A stretch of 18,406 nucleotides of DNA from Eubacteriales Family XIII. Incertae Sedis bacterium (lineage in GTDB: Bacteria > Bacillota > Clostridia > Peptostreptococcales > Anaerovoracaceae): positions 1 through 18,406 of the forward strand of contig JAITEX010000150.1 in NCBI GenBank assembly GCA_031281765.1. The letters are read 5' to 3'. The notes under the pieces are model-generated. The model worked only from the letters and a program-made list of their open reading frames with translations, searched no databases and was not told the DNA's origin. The translations under genes and the position numbers were made by a program. Shown piece by piece: positions 12,273-18,406 of this stretch (position 1 is its first letter; every line of letters begins with the position of its first letter).

Positions 12273-13646
12273 ATGCCTGACGCGGACCCTGACAGTTCAT
12301 ACCTGCTTCAGATACTGCTCTTGCTTGTGCTGATACTGATAAACGCCTTTTTCGCGATGGCCGAGATGGCCATGGTATCGGTAAACAGAAATACGGTCAG
12401 ATCATTGGCGGAAGACGGCAATAAGCGCGCCGTCGTGCTGATGAAGCTGCTTGAACACCCGAATAAATTCCTCTCAACGATTCAAGTCTGCATCACGCTT
12501 GCGGGCTTTCTTCAGAGCGCTTCGGCAGCGACGGCGATGTCCGGTGATTTCGGCGGCTGGCTCGGCGGCCTCAGTATTTTCGGCTGGCAGATCAAATACA
12601 GTGTGCAGATCGCCGTGGTGCTTATTACGCTGGCGCTATCCTACTTCAACCTCGTGCTCGGCGAATTGGTCCCGAAACGCATCGCCCTGCATTACGCGGA
12701 AAGAATAGCCCTGCTCTCGGCGCGGCCCGTACGGTTCGTATCGCGTATCGCGGCGCCCTTTGTCTGGTTCCTCTCGAAATCCGTTTCTGTCGTACTGCGG
12801 CTGTTCGGTATCAGAAAGGATGAAATAGAGGAGACGTATTCGGAAGACGAGATACGGCTCCACCTCGCGGTCGGCGTTGAGACGGGCGTTATCGACGAGC
12901 CTTCGAAGGAGATGATTACGAGCGTGTTCGAGTTTGACGACAAGCTCGCGTATGAGATAATGACGCCGCGCACGGACATCTATATGGTGAGTATCAACGA
13001 CAAGCTCGAAGACTATGTCGACGATATGTTGAAAAGCCGCTTTTCGCGCATACCGTATTACGATAAGGACAACGACGATATAGTCGGCGTCCTCTATGTG
13101 AAGGACTATATCATCCAGGCAAAAAAAGTGGGCTTTTCCCGCGTAAACGTAAAGAAACTGCTGCAGAAGCCGTTCTTCGTCCCGGAGACGAAGAATATTG
13201 ACGACCTCTTCCATGTATTGCAGGAAAGCCGCATCCATATGGCCTTCCTCGTCGATGAGTATGGCGGCGTTTCGGGCCTCGTCACCACGGAGGACATCGT
13301 CGAGGAGATTTTCGGCGCCATCGACGACGAATACGACGATTCGGAACCGAAGCTTCAGGAAGTGGGCCCGAAGGTATACCGGATAGACGGCGGTTTTTAT
13401 CTCGACGATTTGAACGACGAATTGGGTCTGAATCTCGCGTCCGACGATGTGGAGACCATAGGAGGCCTGCTGATGGACTCCATCGGCGAAATCCCCGACG
13501 ATGACGACGAGGAGAAGCAGGTGGTTGAAATAGACGGCAACCGCTTCACGGTCGAATCGTGGAACGAACGGCGTATCGACAAAGTGCTGCTTGAGATAGC
13601 GGCGGCCCGGACGGATACGGAACCGCAGGGGGAGGGCGAAGGATAA
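12273..13646 (+). CDS. CNNM/DUF21-CBS-CorC_HlyC family membrane protein (hemolysin C-like)
   Basis: 457 residues with the full family layout. The N-terminal DUF21/CNNM membrane domain (about 8-195) includes LILINAFFAMAEMAMVSVNR, CITLAGFLQSASAA and NLVLGELVPKRIAL. A CBS pair (about 215-340) follows, with EIMTPRTDIYMV, SRFSRIPYYDKD and VDEYGGVSGLVTTEDIVEEI. The C-terminal CorC_HlyC domain (about 360-440) has YRIDGGFYLDDLND and TIGGLLMDSIGEIP. Members are membrane proteins linked to Mg2+ or other divalent cation export; the old hemolysin name is not evidence of toxicity. The C-terminus is acidic. The stop codon touches the GTG of the Asp23-like gene, so they are probably co-translated. The exact substrate cannot be told from sequence. 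Confidence 0.93.
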   Translation: MPDADPDSSYLLQILLLLVLILINAFFAMAEMAMVSVNRNTVRSLAEDGNKRAVVLMKLLEHPNKFLSTIQVCITLAGFLQSASAATAMSGDFGGWLGGLSIFGWQIKYSVQIAVVLITLALSYFNLVLGELVPKRIALHYAERIALLSARPVRFVSRIAAPFVWFLSKSVSVVLRLFGIRKDEIEETYSEDEIRLHLAVGVETGVIDEPSKEMITSVFEFDDKLAYEIMTPRTDIYMVSINDKLEDYVDDMLKSRFSRIPYYDKDNDDIVGVLYVKDYIIQAKKVGFSRVNVKKLLQKPFFVPETKNIDDLFHVLQESRIHMAFLVDEYGGVSGLVTTEDIVEEIFGAIDDEYDDSEPKLQEVGPKVYRIDGGFYLDDLNDELGLNLASDDVETIGGLLMDSIGEIPDDDDEEKQVVEIDGNRFTVESWNERRIDKVLLEIAAARTDTEPQGEGEG

Positions 13647-13919
13647 GTGCAGAGCAATGATATAGCACGGACGGTCATGGGCACGGACGGCGTACTCGCC
13701 CTCGCCGGCGGCCGGTCAAAGGGGATCCGCATCGCAAATTCCGAAAAAGGGTTGCATATAGATATACACGTGATACTGAAATTCGGCGTACGCATACCCG
13801 AGACAGCGTGGCAGCTGCAGCAACGGGTAAAGGAAGCCATCGCGGTTCCCGGCGAGGGATCCGACGGCGCCGAAATAGAGAAAATCAATATTCATATACG
13901 CGGCATTCGGGCGGTGTGA
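13647..13919 (+). CDS. Short Asp23/Gls24 family protein
   Basis: A 90-residue Asp23/Gls24 (DUF322) protein. The start is GTG, directly after the TAA of the preceding gene; GAAGGA just upstream can serve as ribosome site. The family pattern is clear: GIRIANSEKGLHIDIHVILK, then the GVRIPETAWQLQQRVKEAI segment and INIHIRGIRAV at the end. It is shorter than usual members, with only about 25 residues before GIRI, so the N-terminal strand and helix are abbreviated. Asp23-type proteins sit at the membrane in Bacillota and are linked to cell-envelope homeostasis. A copy before nusB is common in Clostridia, which supports the call. The stop is 5 nt from the nusB start. Confidence 0.85.
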   Translation: MQSNDIARTVMGTDGVLALAGGRSKGIRIANSEKGLHIDIHVILKFGVRIPETAWQLQQRVKEAIAVPGEGSDGAEIEKINIHIRGIRAV

Positions 13920-13921
13920 GG
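13917..13921 (+). promoter_or_regulatory. Ribosome binding site for nusB
   Basis: TGAGG, which includes the stop of the Asp23-like gene, is 3 nt before the ATG at 13925. The frame is open further upstream to 13808, but that extension would overlap the Asp23-like gene and add an Arg-rich tract not seen in NusB. Confidence 0.55.
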
Positions 13922-13924
13922 CGA

Positions 13925-14371
13925 ATGGATACGAACGATACGAAACTGACAAACAGACGCAGACGCGCCGCGCGGGAATTTCTCATGCAGCTCGTCTATC
14001 AGATGGGGATGACAAATGATTTTTCCGATGCCGCGCGCAAGACGTTTCTTGACGAACACGCGACGGAAATCACTTCCGCGTGTCCCGATTTCAAGTATTT
14101 CAACCATTACCTCGCCGCGGTGACCGGGAACCTCACCGAAATTGACGAGATAATTCAAGACGCGAGTGAACATTGGAAGATTCGCCGGATAGCGAAGGTG
14201 GATCTTGCCATACTCAGGCTTGCCGCCGCGGAGATGTTGTACCCGCAAGCGAAAAACCCCATACCCCGCAAGGTTTCGATAAACGAAGCCGTAGAGCTCG
14301 CGAAAAAATTCGGCGGGGATAAATCGCCGGCGTTTGTCAACGGCGTTCTCGGAAAGATCGCGGACAGATGA
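13925..14371 (+). CDS. nusB: Transcription antitermination factor NusB
   Basis: 148 residues, the normal NusB length when the ATG at 13925 is used. NusB binds boxA RNA with NusE (ribosomal protein S10) in the antitermination complex that keeps rRNA transcription going. Family marks are RRRRAAREFLMQLVYQMG at the N-terminus (the basic RNA-binding face), the central WKIRRIAKVDLAILRLAAAEM, and VSINEAVELAKKFGGDKSPA near the end, closing with FVNGVLGKIAD. The N-terminal region before AREF is rich in Arg and Lys, as expected. The gene overlaps xseA by ATGA (4 nt), so the two are translationally coupled. Confidence 0.96.
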   Translation: MDTNDTKLTNRRRRAAREFLMQLVYQMGMTNDFSDAARKTFLDEHATEITSACPDFKYFNHYLAAVTGNLTEIDEIIQDASEHWKIRRIAKVDLAILRLAAAEMLYPQAKNPIPRKVSINEAVELAKKFGGDKSPAFVNGVLGKIADR

Positions 14372-15600
14372 GGCCTATAAAAGTCAGCCAGATAAATGCC
14401 TATATCAAACGCATACTCGGCAGCGACCCCGTGCTGTCAAACGTCTCCGTATCCGGTGAAATCTCAAATTGCCGCCACCATTCGAACGGGCACGTCTATT
14501 TTACGCTGAAGGACGAATACGCCGCAATCAACTGCTTCTTGCCGTCAACCGTACTCGGCCAGCTGCGGTTCCCGATAGACGACGGGCTCGAGGTGGTGGC
14601 GCACGGCTATGTGAACGTCTATGAAAAGGGCGGCTCCTACTCGCTGAATATCAGGAACATCACGGTTGAGGGCGCCGGCAACCTCGCTGGGGCTTTTGAA
14701 CTCTTGAAAACCAAGCTGCGCGGGGAGGGACTGTTCGACGCGGCGCACAAACGCCCCTTGCCGTTCTTCCCGAAGGTCATCGGTATCGTGACGTCTCCGA
14801 CCGGAGCGGCCATCGAGGACATGATAAAGATCATTACGACGCGGAACGACTATGCGGACATCGTACTCTATCCTTCTCTCGTACAGGGCGAGGGCGCGGC
14901 GGCCGAAATCGCGGTCGGGATAGAATATTTCAACGGGATTGCCCCGGACTCGCGCAGCCAGGCGGTTCCGCGGCCCGATGTGATACTCATAGGCCGCGGC
15001 GGGGGCAGCATAGAGGATCTGTGGGCGTTCAACGAAGAGCTGCTCGCGCGCGCCGTCTACGCGTCGGAGATACCCGTTGTTTCGGCGGTCGGTCATGAGA
15101 CGGATGTAACCATCACCGACTTTGTCGCTGACGTCCGCGCCGAAACGCCGACGGCCGCGGCGGCGCTTGTGGCGCCCGATACGGGGGTCGTACGCGCGGA
15201 ACTTGCGTATAGGAAAGAGAAACTATGCGGCAACTCCCGGGCGACTGTGGCATATTTCCGCGAACAAACCGGGGCGCGGGATGTATCCCGGTTGATTTTT
15301 ACGGCGCAGAACCGCATCGACGGGCTTCGCCGGTATGCTCGCGGCTCTGTTGACGGGCTTTTCTCAGCGGCGAAGAGCCGGCGCAGGGAACTTCTCCACA
15401 AAACCGAATTGCGCTGCGAACGTTTGCGGGCCTCCGACCCGTCGCGCATAATGGCGCTCGGATACGCCGCGGTAACGAATGAAGCCGGGACGCTGATACG
15501 TTCCGTCGCCGCGCTGGAAACGGGCGGCGACGTACAGGCGACATTTGCGGACGGCACAGCGAAGATGCGGGTAGCTTCGGTGGAAGCTCATGAATTATAA
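14368..15600 (+). CDS. xseA: Exodeoxyribonuclease VII large subunit
   Basis: 410 residues. With XseB it forms exonuclease VII, which degrades single-stranded DNA from both ends in repair. Residues 1-100 are the OB-fold with the family motif VSGEISNCRHHSNGHVYFTL. The catalytic domain from about 120 has FPKVIGIVTSPTGAAIEDM, the Gly-rich IGRGGGSIEDLWAFNEE and VSAVGHETDVTITDFVADV followed by ETPTAAAALVAP. A long helical arm follows (about 275-350), then a closing domain. The length is normal for the family and all landmark motifs are intact. Its ATG overlaps the nusB stop, and xseB starts 26 nt downstream. Confidence 0.97.
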   Translation: MRPIKVSQINAYIKRILGSDPVLSNVSVSGEISNCRHHSNGHVYFTLKDEYAAINCFLPSTVLGQLRFPIDDGLEVVAHGYVNVYEKGGSYSLNIRNITVEGAGNLAGAFELLKTKLRGEGLFDAAHKRPLPFFPKVIGIVTSPTGAAIEDMIKIITTRNDYADIVLYPSLVQGEGAAAEIAVGIEYFNGIAPDSRSQAVPRPDVILIGRGGGSIEDLWAFNEELLARAVYASEIPVVSAVGHETDVTITDFVADVRAETPTAAAALVAPDTGVVRAELAYRKEKLCGNSRATVAYFREQTGARDVSRLIFTAQNRIDGLRRYARGSVDGLFSAAKSRRRELLHKTELRCERLRASDPSRIMALGYAAVTNEAGTLIRSVAALETGGDVQATFADGTAKMRVASVEAHEL

Positions 15601-15616
15601 TAGATATATGACGGAC

Positions 15617-15622
15617 GGAGGG
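15617..15622 (+). promoter_or_regulatory. Ribosome binding site for xseB
   Basis: GGAGGG is 4 nt before the ATG at 15627. It is one of the strongest Shine-Dalgarno matches in the operon, which fits the excess of small over large subunit in exonuclease VII. Confidence 0.7.
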
Positions 15623-15626
15623 AACT

Positions 15627-15821
15627 ATGGCGGATAAGGAACTGACCTTTGAAGAAGCGTATGAAAAACTCGAGGCGTGCTCAGAGGGCGCGTCGAAAGA
15701 GGGCATGACGCTCGAGGAGACGATACGGGCGCTCGAAGAGGGCGTAAAATATTATAAGCTCTGCATCCAGCTGCTCGACAATGCCGAGCAACGCATTATA
15801 CGAATCGAGAAAGATGCGTAA
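15627..15821 (+). CDS. xseB: Exodeoxyribonuclease VII small subunit
   Basis: 64 residues. It is the helical small subunit that binds the arms of XseA. The pattern LTFEEAYEKLEACSEGA, then MTLEETIRALEEGVKYYKLC and LLDNAEQRIIRIEKDA, matches the family; the length is typical. Its last 8 bases overlap the start of ispA in another frame. The pairing with xseA immediately upstream confirms the identity. Confidence 0.93.
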   Translation: MADKELTFEEAYEKLEACSEGASKEGMTLEETIRALEEGVKYYKLCIQLLDNAEQRIIRIEKDA

Positions 15822-16713
15822 GGACGCGGAATACGGGCGCTATAAAAGCGCGGTTGACGAGCATCTGCTCGATTTCATCCCGGACATCGACCGTAACAGC
15901 GATACGCTCTATGAGAGTATGTGTTACAGCCTGACGGCCGGCGGGAAACGTATCCGGCCCGTACTGACGCTGGCGGCCTGCGACCTGCTCGGCGGCGATA
16001 CGGCGCAGGCGTTGCCGTACGCGTGCGCGGTGGAATACATCCATACCTACTCACTGATACACGATGATTTGCCGGCGATGGACAATGACGATATGCGCCG
16101 CGGCAAACCGACGAACCATAAGGTCTACGGCGAGGCGGTCGCCATACTTGCGGGGGACAGCCTGCTGACCTGCGCTATGGACGCCATGCTGAAAGATATG
16201 ATGCTGTATTTCGACAAGCCGCAGGAATTGGCGCGTCGTATACGCGCCGCGAATATCATTGTCAAGGGCAGCGGCATACGCGGCATGATAGGCGGGCAGA
16301 TTGCGGATATTGAGGCGGAAGAACGAAAGGTCTCGCCCGAACTGCTCGACTATATCCACCTGAATAAGACGGCCGCGCTGATAGTGTCGGCCCTGCTTGC
16401 GGGCGCTTACGTAGCGGGAGCGGAGAGGGCGCAGCTCGAAGCGCTGTCCGTTTTCGGTGAGAATCTCGGCCTCGCGTTTCAGATCGCGGACGATCTCCTC
16501 GATGTGATAGGCGATGATACGAAGATGGGAAAGAAAAGCGGGCAGGACGCCCACCACCATAAAGCGTCCTATCCGGCGGTTCACGGTTTGGCGCGCTCGG
16601 AAACCCGCCTTGCGGAATTGACCGCCGCAGCGGCTAACGCGCTCACGCCGTTCGGGGAGAAAGCCGGTTTTCTCGCGAATATGGCGAAGGCCCTCGCTTC
16701 ACGCACCGCGTGA
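15814..16713 (+). CDS. ispA: Farnesyl diphosphate synthase (polyprenyl synthetase family)
   Basis: 299 residues from the ATG at 15814. This start overlaps xseB by 8 nt and fits the usual family length better than the ATG at 15781, which is embedded deeper in xseB. The enzyme condenses DMAPP/IPP and GPP to farnesyl diphosphate, the precursor of undecaprenyl carriers and quinones. Landmarks are GGKRIRPVLTLAACDLLGG, the first Asp-rich motif HDDLPAMDNDDMRRG, KPTNHKVYGEAVAILAGD, GGQIADIEAEER, KTAALI, and the second Asp-rich motif FQIADDLLDVIGDD followed by GKKSGQDAHHHKASY. An aromatic Tyr lies five residues before the first motif (TYSLIHDD), which normally limits the product to C15. The assignment to C15 is from family knowledge. 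Confidence 0.95.
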   Translation: MRKDAEYGRYKSAVDEHLLDFIPDIDRNSDTLYESMCYSLTAGGKRIRPVLTLAACDLLGGDTAQALPYACAVEYIHTYSLIHDDLPAMDNDDMRRGKPTNHKVYGEAVAILAGDSLLTCAMDAMLKDMMLYFDKPQELARRIRAANIIVKGSGIRGMIGGQIADIEAEERKVSPELLDYIHLNKTAALIVSALLAGAYVAGAERAQLEALSVFGENLGLAFQIADDLLDVIGDDTKMGKKSGQDAHHHKASYPAVHGLARSETRLAELTAAAANALTPFGEKAGFLANMAKALASRTA

Positions 16714-16745
16714 ACATACGGAAAAGAAACAGAAAAAAGTTTACC

Positions 16746-16749
16746 GAGG
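16746..16749 (+). promoter_or_regulatory. Ribosome binding site for dxs
   Basis: GAGG lies 8 nt before the ATG at 16758. The 44-nt gap after ispA holds no hairpin, so read-through from the operon is expected. Confidence 0.55.
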
Positions 16750-16757
16750 TATATTAC

Positions 16758-18406
16758 ATGCTGAAAAAGACTATCACCGAATATGATTTCCCGAATGACC
16801 TGGCATCTCTGTCTGTCGATGAGTTGCAGATATTGTCGTATGAAATCAGGGATTTTCTTATTCACAGCATAGCTGAAACGGGCGGCCATCTTGCCTCAAA
16901 CCTCGGCGCCGTAGAATTGACGATTGCGCTGCACCGCGTATTTGACCCGGCGAAAGACAAAATCATCTGGGATGTCGGCCATCAGTCCTATGTGCACAAG
17001 ATTCTGACGGGGCGCGCGGACCGGTTTAAGACGCTGCGCAGTTACGGCGGTATCAGCGGCTTTCCGAAGACCTGCGAAAGCGATACCGACGTATACGGCA
17101 GCGGGCACAGCAGCACGTCCATATCCGCCGCGATGGGGCTTGCCGAAGCGCGCGATATTTTGAAGCAGGACCACGAGGTGATTGCGGTCATAGGGGACGG
17201 CGCCATGACGGGCGGCCTCGCATACGAGGGGCTGAACAATGCCGGCAGCCGTAAAACGAAGATGATTGTCGTGCTGAACGACAATCAGATGTCCATTTCC
17301 CCGAATACGGGCGGCATGTCGCAACATCTGAGGAAGCTGCGGTCATCCCAGCGGTATCTGGAGATGAAGAAGGCGCTGTCCCGCGCGATCCCCCGCATAC
17401 CGGCCGTCGGTGAGCCGTTGCACCGCGGAATCGACCGCATACGCGATATGGTGCGCGCGGCTGTCATATCCGAATCCATATTCGAGGATCTCGGCTTCAC
17501 CTATTACGGTCCTGCCGACGGGCATAATATCGTTGAGATGATGCAGTTTTTTGAGCTGGCCAAGACGATAGACGGCCCCGTACTGATTCACGTCATGACG
17601 AAAAAGGGCAAGGGTTACCGGAATGCCGAACGCGAACCCGATAAATTCCACGGCATCGGACCCTTTGATTCCGAAACGGGGCGCGAATCGTACCGGGCGG
17701 ACGCAAAGAGCTGGTCAGCCATCAGCGGCGAAAAGGTTTCCGAATGCGCCGCGCGGGACGGCGGAGTCGTCGCGATTACGGCCGCGATGACGGACGGAAC
17801 GGGATTGACGGAATTTGCGAAAACATACCCGGAACGCTTTTTCGATGTCGGCATAGCCGAGGAACACGCGGTCACCTCCGCGGCAGGGCTTGCGCTCGGC
17901 GGCCTGCGGCCCTTCGTGTTCTGTTATTCGAGCTTTCTGCAGCGCGCTTACGACCAGATACTCATGGAAGTGGCCTTGCAGAAGCTGCCCGTGATTTTCA
18001 TGGTAGACCGCGCCGGCTGTGTGGGGCAGGACGGCGAAACGCACCACGGCCTGTTTGACTTGTCCTATCTCGGCCATATGCCGAATCTGACGATATACGC
18101 TCCGGCGGACGCGGACGCGCTCAGACGCGCTGTCGACGCGGCGCTTGCCAATGAGGGCGGCCCCGTCGCCATCCGGTATCCGCGCGGCGTACCGGCTGCT
18201 CTGGATTGGGGCGCTCTACGCGACGGAGACCATGCGGTTTTAGAAGCAAAGGCCGATTCGGAGACCCCCGGTGACGACGCCCTTCGAACCCTGCGTCCCG
18301 GCGCGGACGCGGCGCTGCTCGCGGTCGGCGGCATGACGCCCGTCGCGCTCGAAGCCGCAGGGCTGCTTGCCGAAGCGGGTATTGACGCGCGCGTTATCGA
18401 CGTGTT
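16758..18406 (+). CDS. dxs: 1-deoxy-D-xylulose-5-phosphate synthase, 3' end outside window
   Basis: The first 549 codons of a protein usually about 620 residues long; the frame is still open at the right edge. Dxs uses thiamine diphosphate to join pyruvate and glyceraldehyde 3-phosphate, the first step of the MEP isoprenoid pathway. The ATG at 16758 gives the normal N-terminus. Seen in order: GGHLASNLGAVELTIALH with a catalytic His, IWDVGHQSYVHKILTGR, the ThDP/Mg site VIGDGAMTGG plus the downstream LNDNQMSISPN, YYGPADGHN with the second key His, ITAAMTDGTGL, and FDVGIAEEHAVTSAAGLA with the catalytic Glu. VDRAGCVGQDGETHHGLFDL also matches. A stretch near ALRDGDHAVLEAKADSETPG looks a little longer than usual before the C-terminal transketolase domain. 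It follows ispA directly, in the same pathway. Confidence 0.97.
   Translation, partial: MLKKTITEYDFPNDLASLSVDELQILSYEIRDFLIHSIAETGGHLASNLGAVELTIALHRVFDPAKDKIIWDVGHQSYVHKILTGRADRFKTLRSYGGISGFPKTCESDTDVYGSGHSSTSISAAMGLAEARDILKQDHEVIAVIGDGAMTGGLAYEGLNNAGSRKTKMIVVLNDNQMSISPNTGGMSQHLRKLRSSQRYLEMKKALSRAIPRIPAVGEPLHRGIDRIRDMVRAAVISESIFEDLGFTYYGPADGHNIVEMMQFFELAKTIDGPVLIHVMTKKGKGYRNAEREPDKFHGIGPFDSETGRESYRADAKSWSAISGEKVSECAARDGGVVAITAAMTDGTGLTEFAKTYPERFFDVGIAEEHAVTSAAGLALGGLRPFVFCYSSFLQRAYDQILMEVALQKLPVIFMVDRAGCVGQDGETHHGLFDLSYLGHMPNLTIYAPADADALRRAVDAALANEGGPVAIRYPRGVPAALDWGALRDGDHAVLEAKADSETPGDDALRTLRPGADAALLAVGGMTPVALEAAGLLAEAGIDARVIDV

Noticed and set aside
12273..13646. Reading the CNNM/CBS protein as a toxin because of its hemolysin C label
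   Set aside because: The domain layout is that of a cation-transport-linked membrane protein. The hemolysin name is historical.
13808..13924. Upstream extension of nusB
   Set aside because: It overlaps the Asp23-like gene and encodes an Arg-rich tract foreign to NusB. The ATG at 13925 gives the normal length.
15781..15813. Earlier ATG for ispA inside xseB
   Set aside because: It lies 41 nt inside xseB and adds residues not expected in the family. The ATG at 15814 overlaps by only 8 nt and gives 299 residues.
1..18406. CRISPR array, tRNA, rRNA, insertion sequence or prophage genes
   Set aside because: No regularly spaced repeats, tRNA-like cloverleafs, transposase or integrase motifs were seen, and the genes fill almost the whole window.

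Overview
The window looks like part of a chromosome from an anaerobic, Clostridia-type Bacillota. The main reason is the gene order on the right: asp23-like, nusB, xseA, xseB, ispA, dxs is a housekeeping cluster typical of Clostridia. PrsA-like lipoproteins and Cna-B-rich surface proteins fit the same group. The species cannot be named from the sequence. All ten genes are on the + strand and packed tightly. The longest gap without a gene is about 110 bases, so there is no large non-coding region.

Left part (1-12180), a cell-surface locus. The window opens inside a giant gene whose visible part encodes more than 3,200 residues. It is a chain of Cna-B/SpaA-type stalk domains, an unassigned aromatic-rich block, a second unassigned block of about 245 residues, two DUF11-like domains, two SdrD-B-like domains and a Gly/Pro-rich linker. 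It ends in a three-helix membrane module instead of an LPXTG signal. Next comes a lipoprotein with a parvulin (PpiC/PrsA-type) domain, then a small secreted protein of 442 residues. The small protein is built from a second copy of the giant's 245-residue block plus a shortened version of the same C-terminal anchor. The copies align without gaps at a constant offset of 4,923 nt and share roughly two thirds of their residues by hand count. The likely picture is a giant adhesin or stalk, a compact relative carrying one of its domains, and an extracytoplasmic foldase encoded between them.

Junction (12181-12272). An 11-bp perfect inverted repeat forms a terminator-like hairpin that separates the surface locus from the housekeeping genes.

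Right part (12273-18406), a dense housekeeping operon. It holds a CNNM/CBS/CorC membrane protein, a short Asp23/Gls24 protein, NusB, both subunits of exonuclease VII, farnesyl diphosphate synthase and 1-deoxyxylulose-5-phosphate synthase (cut by the right edge). Genes abut or overlap by a few bases, so co-transcription and translational coupling are likely. IspA and Dxs are both isoprenoid enzymes: Dxs starts the MEP pathway and IspA condenses its C5 products.

The most novel material is in the surface locus: the duplicated unassigned domain, the LPXTG-free anchor with its W-S-L signature, and a parvulin domain in which the usual first active-site His is Gln.
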